Below are positions 33,082-44,440 of a stretch of DNA of 64,000 nt, in pieces. Source of the stretch: Scleroderma bovista (Eukaryota; Basidiomycota; Agaricomycetes; Boletales; Sclerodermataceae); NCBI GenBank assembly GCA_037178675.1, contig JAYMGJ010000181.1, positions 1-64,000 of the forward strand. The letters run 5' to 3'. The notes under the pieces were generated by a model. That model was not told the origin of the DNA and did no database searches. It worked only from the letters and a program-made list of their open reading frames with translations. The stretch's first letter is position 1, and every line of letters starts with the position of its first letter. Both the position numbers and the translations under genes were made by a program.

Positions 33082-36000
33082 CATCAGGAAAAACACATTG
33101 CTATGTAGCATAGCCACTGAGGTACCTAGTCACCTGGAGGCTTGGTTGTAATATATTGCATCAGGCACATGATCTGGAGTGCTATCCAGCTGTCACTGTG
33201 TGACAGATAGCACACAGTTGCCACTATTGTTGACAGCACCATTCAGATAGCTCACTATAGCCACTGTAGCTCATGTTCATACTATGCATCTGCCAGAGAC
33301 AAGGTAGCCTATCTTGTTGTCTTAAGTCACCCCATAAACTCAACAAGAGTCAAGCAAGTTTATTAAGTAGGATAAGTGACTAGTAAGGTTTACAAACCAA
33401 GTAATACATGTGGCTACTGCATGTTAGTGGGGGGAAGTGATGGCTGTTCATGTTGGTGTTAAAGATGGTAGCCATTGACAGACGTGTCGAACAGTGCTGA
33501 AAGACTGGAATTGGCCATGGAAACAGTGCATGCACGTACCTGGGTGCTGAAGACACGAGACAACGTGTACTTGACCCTGAGCGCCTCAACGGCCCCATGG
33601 ATGAGTTGAACAGCGCCAGAAATTCAATGGATCGGTTCAGCAAGCACAGGAATGGTCATGAAAATGGCTGAAAACATGGCAATAAACATCAGAATTCATG
33701 AATGAAGCTAAAGAACAAAACTCACCTATAGAGATTGAGCTGCCTGAATGATGGAGGAGTCAGCATTGGAGACGCCAACATTTTCCTACTGCAGAGGTGG
33801 TTGTAGGCCTGGTCGATGCTAGTGGTCTCCGTCATTGCATTGGTGGCGGCAGTAGCGGTCTATTGATGGTGTGAGTGAGCAGATGCATGTGGGAGATGTG
33901 AGATGTCAATGCCAATGATGGGATTGATTGATGAGACTTGGGCAAAGTTTTGGGGAATGAATGATTACATCAGCATGTTGAATTTTTTTCTCAACCCTCA
34001 CGGGTGCACCACCCAACTTTGTCTCGACGGTGTAGAGACTGTCCTGTCTCTAGGTGTGTAGAGTTGCTGATAGTAGTACTGACACTGGACTCTCTACCTT
34101 AGCTTATGTAGGCTTGTATTAGCTTACTAAGCAATCTCCCTCTTTCCTGTGTATATGTTTGATCTCAGTCCTGGAGTGACTGAACACCTCTACTCTCCCT
34201 ATTTCCTCTAGTCTCCCCAGCCCTTGGGAGCCTTGCCAGACCTCCAGAAGCTCCTGGGTCGAATGCACCTCATCTGAGGGAGCAGCCACCCAAACACTTT
34301 GTTGTCTTTTCAACGGGGCACCTGGTGCTAGTCACACTACCAACCTCAAGCTTACTTAGCTGTAGCAACATGGTATGTGGTTTCTGCAACAACATAGAAC
34401 CAACGCTGACACCAATACACATCTCACATCCCATGCAAGGCAATGAATAGTGTTTTCAAGTCCCTGTGCAGCCACCTCACCGATGAAGACCACACGAGCA
34501 GGTAAGTAACGAACCTCCACAATGATTACTAAGACAACAACAACAACGAAGTAGCCACAAAGTCATTAATATGCACTGCTGCAATGCGTGTCGTGGTAAG
34601 TTTCGACCTTAGCTGCAGAAGACCCTCTTTTGACACCCTGCATTGCAAGGCCTCTGCATTCAGCCTGTATCAGCTGTCACTCAAGCTAAGCAGATTGCTG
34701 CAGATTATTGCAAGGTAATCTCCATCTATCAATGCTGTGCTACATCTCATCAACGACCCATCACCATCAATGCAATGATGGAGATTGCTACCATCACCAA
34801 TGTGGTGATGACCATGCTCATCAAACCTCAATGTTGAGTGCATGCCACCATTGTGTGGCTAGTTGTACGACAGTGATGACAGCCCACTTTGACCTCCCAC
34901 ATCCAGCAGTGTCCACGCTGACAGCCATTTTGCAGTGCAAGCATGTTCTGTATGTTTTTTATTTTATTTTCATTGTTATCTGTTCTTATGGGTCCTCTAC
35001 ACACACACCCTGCAGTGTGCACCTATGGGTGCGTACTTTCCTTTCTCACTATGTTCCACATCCATTACTTGAACCCTCTCCATCCCCTTATCCCTGAATT
35101 CACTCAGTCACACCGTAGTGCGCTCTCTGACACTTGTCCACACTCTCACCACCTTTTCCAATGCACCTCTCACCCCCATTCACACGGCTTCTTCAAATGC
35201 CTCCACTGAAGTCACTCTCTATCCTGTGCTGCAGATTGTGTGAGTGTATATTGATCCATGTTGACACCTCATCATGTAGTTTGGCAGAAGACACCACTCA
35301 TGTGAACTCCCCTCGACTGGCATGCTCTCAGCAGTGTATTCAATGTTGTGGACAGGAACAGGGAGCATGCCACATTTGTGGCAAGGAAGGCTGATCTCCC
35401 ATGTCATATGTGGACACACGCAGCTAACAAGGATGAGCTGTATGGATCTTCCTCATTACCCTTCAGAGTCAAGAGAAACTTACACAAAAGTTATCAGGAT
35501 GTTCGGTTGTCCCTATGAAGGGTGCGGTTATAAGACCCTCCAGTGTTTGAACTTGGCGACATACTTGCATACACAGTAAGTTAATTTGGATTCATCAAAG
35601 AATGGAGTGTCAGTTTATCCCATCCTCATTAGCACTGGTGAACGCCCCAACAAATGCTGCCATCCCGGTTGCACCTACCTGACTTCTGATCCCGGCTCCC
35701 TTATGCATCATCACAGAAGTATCCATGGGTACAAGCCCAAGGCCAAGAGATCAGTCCACTCTGAGGATACTTGATCATCCCTGCGATGGTCACCCAGTAA
35801 GTCCCCCCCCACTTTCAACATCACCACTGACGACTATGACTACCACCACAGTGGCGTCTGTCGGTCATCTGCTGAGTCCCCCCCCCACCGTCACCGTCAC
35901 CACCAATGACCATGACTACAACCTCCACATGGACACAACACAATGTTTGCGGCAAACTCCACCACCACTGTTGTCAACTGCATGCCCTGTTCACCACATG

Positions 36001-36491
36001 CTATCACTGTTGATGATGGAATTCGTCATTGGTGCTGCTCCCATGATGCACTGTTCATGACCACATCCACTGCAAATACGATGATGTTCATTACCACCTG
36101 GTGGACCGACAATGGAGAATGGATTGGATTGGTTCATAGTAGCTAGTTTTGTCAAGTACTGTTGATTCAATTCTATTCTGGTGGATGGTACTGTGTATTG
36201 CCTGTTGGACTGAGAAATGTAGTCTATGTTGTGCTATACTGAAGTTACAGCAGGGATACCAATTTCATGATAGAAGGTGAGGGGTCTATATCACAATATA
36301 TAGTTTTGGTAGCCTCCATAGTGGCCTTGCTACATTGGATACATATTTACATGTCAGACTATGGCTACTATGGAGTACTATAGATTTTATGCATGGTGCT
36401 ATATTGCCTTTATATTGGGTACTTGTCAATGGAGCTTTGACTGCTATAGAGGCTATATAGTACTATATTGCCAAGTAATTTTTTCCTGATG
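33082..36491. mobile_element. TIR element C, 3410 bp, nested in element B with TA target duplication
   Basis: The left end CATCAGGAAAAACACA and the inverted right end (reverse complement CATCAGGAAAAAATTAC) share 12 perfect terminal bases. TA flanks both ends (33,080-33,081; 36,492-36,493). Element A has CACAGTAGTACCC at the corresponding place: the empty site with a single TA. The interior carries a small C2H2 zinc-finger gene candidate at 35,433-35,774; no transposase was recognised. The rest (33,100-35,430 and 35,780-36,480) holds nothing that codes convincingly. Confidence 0.82.
35433..35774 (+). CDS. Candidate small C2H2 zinc-finger protein, two exons, inside element C
   Basis: ATG 35,433 opens a frame to 35,575. 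An intron GTAAG...TTAG (35,576-35,632, 57 bp) follows, and exon 2 runs to the stop at 35,774; the total is 285 bases, 94 residues. The splice recreates the canonical linker HTGERP between two fingers: CPYEGCGYKTLQCLNLATYL with its histidines (about residues 28-50), and CHPGCTYLTSDPGSLMHHH ending in HRSIH. The second finger and the GYKPK tail look like those of Agaricomycete C2H2 proteins that bind DNA. Position 2 of the first finger's histidine pair is completed by the splice. The surroundings are transposon DNA, so it may be captured cargo or a decayed gene. Expression is unknown. Confidence 0.5.
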
Positions 36492-37673
36492 TAGTACCCA
36501 TACCTTTGCTGCTTGTACCTTTTGGTCACTTTGATTCATACAATGTTTGTGTCAATCAATTTATATTAATTCTGTACAGTACAAAGAATAAGTACTATAT
36601 ACAAATCAGGTCATTGTCATGTTGGTGGTGGCTTGTCCAGACATGGTCACATCATTGAGACAGGTGATGGGGTGACTATTGTCATCATCACTGGTGGCCA
36701 CATCATTGGCACAAAGGTGGTGGGTTGGTCATCATCTTCATGGCTGGTGAGGTGGTCATCATCACTGGTGGTGGCCATGTCATTGACACTGGTGGGTCAT
36801 CGTCGCTAGTGGGTGGTGGTTGTGTCATCATTGATGTTGGTGGTGGTAGCCACATTATCATTGATGGTGGTGGTGAGGTGGTGGTGGTGGTGGCTGCATT
36901 GTTGTCGCAGTGGTGGTCATGTTGCTGTCAACACAGGGTAAGGTGGTGGTGGTGGCTGTTGGGTGGTGGTTGATGCATGGTGTGGTGATGGAGAGAATAA
37001 GGATGAAAGACTTGGAGAAATTTTTGAAGTGTTTGTGTGTGTATGTGTTTGTGTACATGATTATATCAACATATTCAACTACCAATATTGCCTAATCGTA
37101 TTTAGTATTTACTACACACCTCCCCATCACCACTAGTGTCATTGATGCAACCACCACCATCAGCAACAAGAATGACGACCCCACCATGGATGACAGACAA
37201 TGCAGCCACCACCACTGGCATCAACAACAACCCCACCAGCCACCACCTGCATCAACGATGTGACCACCACCACTACCAGTGATGACAACCATCCCATCAG
37301 CCACCACCACCAGTGTCAATGCAACCACCACCCACCAGCATCAACAGCATGGGCACCAGTGATGACACCCACCAATGCAACAGGTGTTGATGATGACAAT
37401 GACATCAAATTTATTACTTAGTTATTTAGTACTTGTATGATTTGACTTAATAAAACTTATTCATCTTATTAGTTTTGTGTGATCTTGAGTTTTTTTATTG
37501 GTGTTATTGCTACTATACTCTACTGAATTTAATTGCACTTGTACTGGATTGACTGGAGTACCTGTCATTATTGTGGAAGCCTGGGCCAGTCTGTCATTGC
37601 TGTGTAAGCCTGGGCCAGACTTGCCAAACTAGGTGCTTGGCTAAGCAAAAGGGCTGGTTTGCTGATGTAATGA

Positions 37674-37910
37674 TCAAGATTTGTGAGCTTGTCTCAGAGA
37701 GAAGTTACCATTGAGGTGCTCTGGGGTGATCCCCAGCTCATCCTCTAGCTCATCTAGTGGATTATACTCATCATCTATTGGCTGAGGGTCATTGAAAGGG
37801 TCCATGGTGATCTGGTAGTGCAATGACAAGGTGTGGAAACAGGAGGAGCATGCTGGAGGCAGGGTATCCTGTGACATTCCCAATTTGGAAGCATGCAACT
37901 TGTGAGTCAA
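37674..37910 (-). other. Short acidic open frame, unassigned
   Basis: A minus-strand frame between element B and the dispersed repeat contains MDPFNDPQPIDDEYNPLDEL and ends shortly after. The acidic composition is unlike the flanking repeats, so it could be the first exon of a lost gene. No family is recognised. Confidence 0.2.
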
Positions 37911-37972
37911 AAAGATTCATGCAATCTCATTATACTTGGGAACGACTGTAATATGCAGCACAATCTTTTCAG

Positions 37973-38195
37973 GGCTTGTTCATATGATTCCATGACAATA
38001 TTTAATTTGATGTATCTACCCTCCCCTTAATTGGCACCCTAGCCCATCATCATACATTGCAATAATATCCTAGTAGCTAGTGAACCCTATCAACTGATGA
38101 CAACTCATCTGGGGCCCTCTGTCTGCTGGCCCATGATACTTGGCTGATTTTCACCCTTGAGTGGCCATGTAAGACAGCCTAAGTGGGTGCATGGG
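37973..38195. repeat. Dispersed repeat, copy 2
   Basis: Same block as 31,861-32,085 in the same orientation: TTCATATGATTCCATGACAA at the start and GCCTAAGTGGGTGCATGGG at the end. Its flanks differ from those of copy 1, so it is a separate dispersed family and not part of one large duplication. Confidence 0.8.
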
Positions 38196-38620
38196 CTTCA
38201 AAAAGAGTAGTGCAAGAGTAGTGACAGCATAGCAAAAAAGTGTAGTTCTAGTCTAGCAAAACAATGTAGGAAAAGTTTAATGTTGATTGGGAAAAATGAG
38301 TATGCATCAGCAAATCCCTTGTTTTGGGACAGCGCTTACAGTAATTACCTTAATAGTACAGTATGTGACAGCAATTACAGCATACATTACTACAGGGTCC
38401 CAGTTCCATGGGAATGCAGCACTGACACAGCATGTCACAGTATGTTGATTTTTTTGCAAATTTCACTAAGTCCCGTCCCATCACTTACCCCACCCCCACT
38501 CTCCCCCACTCCACCACATAATCAATTTGCACTGTTTGTGCACAATGCTGTCCAACTACCACCCTCTTTACCACACCAAATGATGGTGACAACAGCCACC
38601 ACACTCAACAGCAACATCTA

Positions 38621-38685
38621 CCACCACCACCACCACCACCACCACCACCACCACCACCACCACCACCACCACCACCACCACCACA
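38621..38685. repeat. (CCA)n microsatellite
   Basis: An uninterrupted run of about 21 CCA triplets. It lies just left of element A and would give polyhistidine or polyvaline/tryptophan in the apparent open frames, which are therefore artefacts. Confidence 0.97.
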
Positions 38686-38968
38686 CCAACACCGTGTGTT
38701 GATCGCCAACACCACTTGTCAACAGCCACCACCCCATCATCAGCATCAATGATGATGATGGCGATGGCTGCAACAACCACAGCACCAGCACACACGCACG
38801 CGGCGACGTGACCACCACCACCACCACCACTGGTCTCGATGACCCCAGCGCCAGCACGCACATTGCAACGCGACTGCGATTGCAACCATGACCACGACTG
38901 ACAATGACGAGACAACCCCAGTCACGCACGCAGTGGCACGACCACGACTAGCAATGATGATGGCCCCA

Positions 38969-40252
38969 CATCAGCAAACCAACCCTCCCCTGGACAGCTA
39001 TCCCAGAACCCCAGCTCTCCCAACAAGGTACCTAACTGGGTGACTTAGCACAGACTGTCCCAGCACTGTCCCAGGCTGTTCCAGCTGTCCCAGACTGTTC
39101 TAGAGTGCTCACAGTAGTACCCATAGTACCTTTGCTACTTGTACTTTTTGATCACCTTAATTCATTCAATGTTTGTGTCAATCAATTTATATTAATTCCC
39201 TACAGTACAAAGAGTTGGTCGTCACATTGTTGACCATAGTTGATGCTGGTGGGGACGTTGTTGTTGTTGTTGGCGTCGGTGGGGATGACGTCATTGTTGG
39301 TAGCCGCATTGACAACGGTGGTGGTGGGTCATTGTCATCGTTGCGGACACAGGTGGTGGTGGTGGTCGTGTCGTTGTCGACGGTGGTGGGGTGGTGGTGG
39401 TTGCATTGAGGGTGGTGGTGGCCACATCTTCATTGGCGTTGGTGGTGGTGGTCATGTCGTCGTCGATGGTGGTGGGGTGGTGGTGGTCGACGAATGAAGA
39501 GAATGAAAATGAGAGACTTAGAGAAATTTCAAGTATGTGTGTGTGCATGTGTTTGTCTAATGATTATATCAGCATATTGCACTATCAACATTTCCTAATA
39601 GTGTTTACCACGTCACTACATGCCTCGCCCACAGCCACCATCCCCACCAGCATCGTTGATGTGACCATCATCAGCGACGACGATGATGGCTAGGCCATCA
39701 CCACCACTCCACCACCAGCGTCGACAGCCACCACCAATGCGAGGGAAATGACGGCCCCACCACCAATGTCGTCGACATGGCCACTGACAACAACGACCCC
39801 CACCATCAATGTCATCAATGTGGCCATCAATGCTGGCAATGATGACAACGACAATGACCCCGCTGCCATCCCCAGCATCAACGGCGGCAACGCAACCACC
39901 CACATCCCCAGCGTTGACAGCAACAACAGGATGACTCCCATCCCAGCATCATCCGACAATGATGCCCCTCCAACGCCCACCAACCTCCCAGCCACCACAC
40001 CAGCGCAGTGTCGAAGATCGCCCCCCTGTGTTCAACAACCACCCCGATCATATAAATATATTATTTAGTTATCTACTCCATAGTTTTAGTCCTAATACAT
40101 TTTTTTTTTTCTTTACTGAATATTTGAATTGAGTGACAACCAGACTGGCACGGAGTCTGACAGACTGGCACAGAGTCCGACAGGCTGGGTGGTCGGCTAA
40201 GCGCTGTCAAGTGCTGTCAGCTCGGCTAATTGGAAGGGCTGGTTTGCTGATG
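38969..40252. mobile_element. TIR element A, 1284 bp, sister of element B without the nested insertion
   Basis: Left end CATCAGCAAACCAACCCT, inverted right end (reverse complement) CATCAGCAAACCAGCCCT: 17 of 18 bases agree. The left 145 bp match the left of B, and 39,112-40,252 match 36,492-37,667. The middle joint ATGATTATATCA (39,557-39,568) with flanking GAGA..TTAGAGAAATTT text is shared with B near 37,060. The left half is GGTGGT-rich and the right half CCACCA-rich. No transposase; the flanking bases do not show a clean duplication. Confidence 0.78.
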
Positions 40253-41037
40253 CCAGCGCCAGCACAGATGCAATGCAACCACCACCACCACCACTGGTGT
40301 CAACAACCCAGTGCCCACCCCATGCCTGCACACTGCGACACAACCACAATCACAACCACAATTTATGACCCACCACCACCCACCACTAACATTGACAACC
40401 CAGTGCCCGCCCCCATGGATGTTGTGACACAACCACCACCACCACTACTGACGGCGATGACCCCAGTGCCACCACACATGCACGTTGCGACACGACCACC
40501 ACCACCACTAGTGTCAACAACCCAGCACACACACTGTGGCGTGACCACCACCACAATGACAAGGCAGCATTGATGACGATGATGACGACAATGAGTGCAT
40601 GGCCAGTGCCACAGTGGTACAACGGCGACTATGGCAAGGAGGAATGATGATTGCAACAAAGAATGGGGACAACAACAATGCTACAGCAGATGGTGTAGAA
40701 GGAACCAATTAGTATTTAGTAGATTACAATGTAGTAGCTACAATTGAATACAGGGTTATGCAGTTTGACTACAGAATGACACAGTGTGTTGCAAAGTGTA
40801 ACAGTGCTATACAGTGGACAGCGCACGAGATTCTGTGTCACAGTGTTGTACAAATGGGGACCTATCTGTACCACTGTGGGAACTGTAGCTGACTGTACAG
40901 CTTTGCACAGCTCAGCACAGCAACTTAGGGTTTTGCTGATGTGTGTTTGATCTGATTTTGTGCAAATCATGGATACCTTGCAAAACATACCATCTGATCT
41001 GCATAAATGACACATAGCAGGAAACCATGATTTGTAC
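40253..41037. other. Gene-free stretch after element A
   Basis: CCACCA-rich low-complexity DNA to about 40,560, then unique AT-rich DNA. Open frames are repeat artefacts; no gene is supported. Confidence 0.5.
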
Positions 41038-41862
41038 AAATCAGTGGGTATGTGATTTGCGCAAATCAGTGAGTATGGTGTGCGCAAGTCAGATGAATGG
41101 TTTTGCGCAAATGAATGGGTATGTGGTTTGCGCAAAACCATACCCTCTGACTTGCACACACCATACTCACTGATTTGTGCAAATCAAATACACATTGAGT
41201 TGTGCAAAACATACCCTCTGATTTGCACACACCATACCCTCTGACTTGCGCACACCATACACACTGATTTGCACAAATCACATACACATTGATTTGCGCA
41301 AACCATACACACTGAATTGCCCAAATCATACAAACCATGATTTGCGCAAAACCATACCATCTGACTTGAGACTGATTTGTGCAAAAATCAGTGGGTATGT
41401 GATTTGCGCAAATTAGTGGGTATGGTTGTGCAAATCAGATGGTATGGTTTTGCGCAAATCAATGGGTATGTGATTTGCGCAAATCAGTGGGTATGGTGTG
41501 AGCGACTCAGAGGGTATGGTTTTGCGCAAATCAATGGGTATGTGATTTGCGCAAATCAGTGGGTATGTGATTTGCGCAAATCAGTGGGTATGTGATTTGC
41601 GCAAATCAGAGGGTATGGTTTGGTGCAAATCAATGGGTATGTGATTTGCGCAAATCAGTGGGTATGGTTTGGCGCAAATCAATGGGTATGTGATTTGCGC
41701 AAATCAGTGGGTATGTGATTTGCGCAAATCAGTGGGTATGGTTTTGCACAAATCAGTGTGTATAGTTTGTGCAAACCCCATACCCATTCATTTGCGCAAA
41801 TCATACAAACCATGATTTGCGCAAACTATACACACTGATTTGTGCAAGTTTCTTGTCAAAAA
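41038..41862. repeat. Array of TTTGCGCAAA palindromes spaced about 25 bp
   Basis: TTTGCGCAAATCA(G/A)TGGGTATG(T/G) recurs about every 25-27 bases, with the TTGCGCAA core palindromic. Two blocks run forward (about 41,038-41,130 and 41,370-41,760) and two run as reverse complements (about 41,135-41,345 and 41,770-41,850), so the array switches orientation several times. The best-preserved units are at 41,530-41,740. No gene is present. Confidence 0.93.
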
Positions 41863-42399
41863 TCTCTTATTTTGCGCTAAATAGTGGATCAAATGTTGGG
41901 ATAACCCTGTCCAACCCTAACCAACTTAACAAATAGATATAGCATCAGTAGTGAAATTCAGCCCACTATCATATTCCTGGTAAATAATTAGTCAAACTCA
42001 TATTGGTTTGTATCTAAACTAACTCGTAACATCTTAGTGACACAGGTTTGAGTGTGTGTGAAGATAAGATAGACATGGAATAACTCAGTCCATCATGAAG
42101 GGAAGGTATGTGGTATGAAGGGCCACCTGTCTTCATTAAAGACTGAAATCTCCTGTCTTCGACAATTGAAAATGGACAAAGGCTTTTGGACACCCAGCAA
42201 AATCCACCACTTACTTTGTCTGCTAAGGAGTGTGTGCATGGTGAGAGTAAATTGTTTTCCCTCCTTCGATTCAAAGGCCATGGTGATGAATCCATCTTTC
42301 AGAATAATTGTCTGGATCAGCCACATGCACAAATCACTCCACAGCATGATTTCACCTGCTTTAGTCAATTATGAACTTAGTTTATAGTAGCATGCAAAC

Positions 42400-42960
42400 T
42401 TTGACCACAACATCTTTTTCCTACCAACACACCCATCTACCCCAACTATATATCATCATAGGACCATGTGAAGGACACTGCGAGTGTTTCTGTATTCTTT
42501 TCAGCAACATACATACCCTTCTCCTTATATCAGATAGCATGATATCAAATAAATTCAGACAGTCTTTTCAGCATATTGACAGTGGTAATATGGATGTTAT
42601 AAATGACTAGAAAGATGATGGGAGTTGATTCCTAGACCCCAACATGTGTTCCTATGAATATACCCAGTGTGACTCTTCTCATCTTATATTGGTCTCAGAA
42701 AATTCAGGAGCATGTCACTGATACCTGAAACATGTCTACCCCATATATATATCATCACAGGACTGTGGAAAGAACATTTGTGATGTACCTGTATTTTTTT
42801 GCGACAACACACACACCCTACTCCTCATACCTTACATTACTGTATCTAATAAATTCAGGAAGCTATTACAGATTGTTCAAATGGTTGTTATTGGGGTTTT
42901 TGAGGTCTCTGAAGATGATGGGAATGGTCCTGAGCCTTGCAGAATATTTCCTAATAAGAT
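42400..42960. repeat. Diverged direct repeat, two copies about 320 bp apart
   Basis: TCTACCCCA(A)CTATATATCATCA starts one copy near 42,436 and another near 42,738. They share GTGTTTCTGTATTCTTTT / GATGTACCTGTATTTTTT, AATAAATTCAG and GATGATGGGA in order. About 70-75% similar by eye. Nothing codes here; 41,863-42,400 also holds no supported gene. Confidence 0.65.
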
Positions 42961-42971
42961 GTGTTTCCGGT

Positions 42972-43241
42972 ACCCAAGCATGCTTGCATCACCTGTAGAA
43001 TATTATTCCGACCGCCGTTTTGTCTGAAACTTGGACTGGGACCTCCCAATTGGTCTATCTACCTCCTCCCATCATTACATTTCCCAAAAGATTGTTTACA
43101 GTTTGTACCCAAGCATGCTTGCATCACCTGTAGAATATTATGCCGACCGCCGTTTTGTCGGAAACTTGGACTGGGACCTCCCAATTGGTCTATCTACCCC
43201 CTCCCATCATTACATTTCCCAAAAGATTGTTTACAGTTTGT
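42972..43241. repeat. Perfect-register tandem duplication, two copies of 135 bp
   Basis: ACCCAAGCATGCTTGCATCA starts at 42,972 and again at 43,107. The two 135-bp copies differ at only a few positions (for example ATTCCGACC / ATGCCGACC and CTCCTCCC / CCCCTCCC). This is a recent duplication. The length is a multiple of three, so the forward frames stay open without being genes. Confidence 0.95.
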
Positions 43242-44440
43242 AATTATAATTCCACCACAGGCTGTATAGATTACTAAAAACAACAACAACAAGAAAAAAC
43301 TACAGCAACAGTTGATGACAGTACACTGAGGTAAGCATGATTAGTCAAGGTCCACATCAAAGTTTGTTGTTGCAGGTACAGCAGCATCATTTTTTGCCAT
43401 ACCATTGCTATATCAACAGATTAGGACATAGAATATACATTCAATTTGGAATCATAGCATGGGCAGAAGCTTACCTATCAACAAAAAAAATCTGGTTGGA
43501 TCAAGCCTGATTTTTCTGGCTGCTGTGCCAAATTGAATTTGTTTGCTGAGACAAAACTTGATTCAAGGTTTTGTGTTTATAAATAATACAAACTTACACA
43601 TGCGGTTTTCCAAAATGATATCAAAAATGGCCTGCTGTAATTTGATATGATCTTTATTATATTCCTGGATAGTGTGTTGAAGGGCCACAACAATAGTACT
43701 TTGAATCCTAGACTCTTGGTATTCCTTGACTGCAAGTGCAATGATGTCCTTTTGATCTGCTTTTGCTTGTAAATAGAAGTAGGAGTACTCAAAGATGAGG
43801 ATACATGCTTTGACAAATTTAGAAATTATAAACAAGGACTGGATGTGGCTCACCAGCACCATGCATTATGCACTGCTGCACAGAAGACTTCATGTGAGAT
43901 GGGCACAAAATAGGTAGTTCAAAATCATCAATGAAAAGTATTCTCTTTGTTGCAATGACAACCATAAGCTAAGGATAAACTCATGAAAAATTGACTGACA
44001 TGCTATGTGGGAGATATGATGGAGATATGATGGACAGAAAACAAAAACATACCAGATTCTAAAGGAACACATGGAAACATATTAGTGAATGAGAAAATGA
44101 TAACTTACTGCCTAGAAAATGTAAAATATGTAAAGGATAAGCAGTGAGAAGAAGGTATAGAAATAACTAACATCCTAAAGAAGTAATGTGAGAAAAGTGC
44201 ACAATAATGGCCATAAAAGGCTAATGATGGAAATTGACTGACTTGCTGAAGAAATGGAAAGGCAAGACATTGGTATGATAGTACAATAATATATACATGA
44301 CATCACTCACTTTCTATTGACACACCAAAATCATGGTGGGAATAATAACAGTGAGAAAATACAAAGCTAGACCTTATATTAAGTCACTCACACTCTATCA
44401 AGAAAATGGATGATAGTAAAGACAGTGGGCCAATGAGGAA
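43242..44440. other. AT-rich stretch with one possible protein remnant
   Basis: A minus-strand frame at about 43,563-43,862 contains KADQKDIIALAVKEYQES and KLQQAIFDII, which resembles the N-terminal helix-turn-helix part of a pogo-like transposase. The match is weak and the frame is interrupted. The remainder shows nothing. Confidence 0.25.

Larger units (their letters stand above)
32935..37667. mobile_element. TIR element B (outer), carrying a nested element
   Basis: The left end CATCAGCAAACAAACCCTCC and the inverted right end (reverse complement CATCAGCAAACCAGCCCTT) are flanked by TA on both sides. Left (32,935-33,081) and right (36,492-37,667) portions align with element A (38,969-40,252) in the same orientation. 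The middle, 33,082-36,491, is a separate insertion. Without it, B would be about 1.32 kb, the size of A. The right portion is made of GGTGGT-rich sequence followed by CCACCA-rich sequence. No transposase is encoded, so it is non-autonomous. Confidence 0.8.

Noticed and set aside
33976..34370. Possible LTR from TGTTG to CAACA followed by TGGTAT
   Set aside because: Ends look suitable, but there is no target duplication, no pol sequence nearby and no second copy in the window; five-base matches are expected by chance.
31861..38195. A single 6-kb segmental duplication linking 31.9-33.1 kb with 38.0-39.1 kb
   Set aside because: Two pairs of repeats lie in the same order, but the sequence between them is unrelated, and the second pair is explained by the ends of elements A and B. 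They are independent dispersed repeats.
38568..38929. Poly-histidine and poly-valine/tryptophan frames
   Set aside because: They are translations of a CCA triplet microsatellite on the two strands.
41038..41862. CRISPR array
   Set aside because: Units are spaced every 25-27 bp without unique spacers, change orientation, and the genome is eukaryotic. It is a degenerate satellite.
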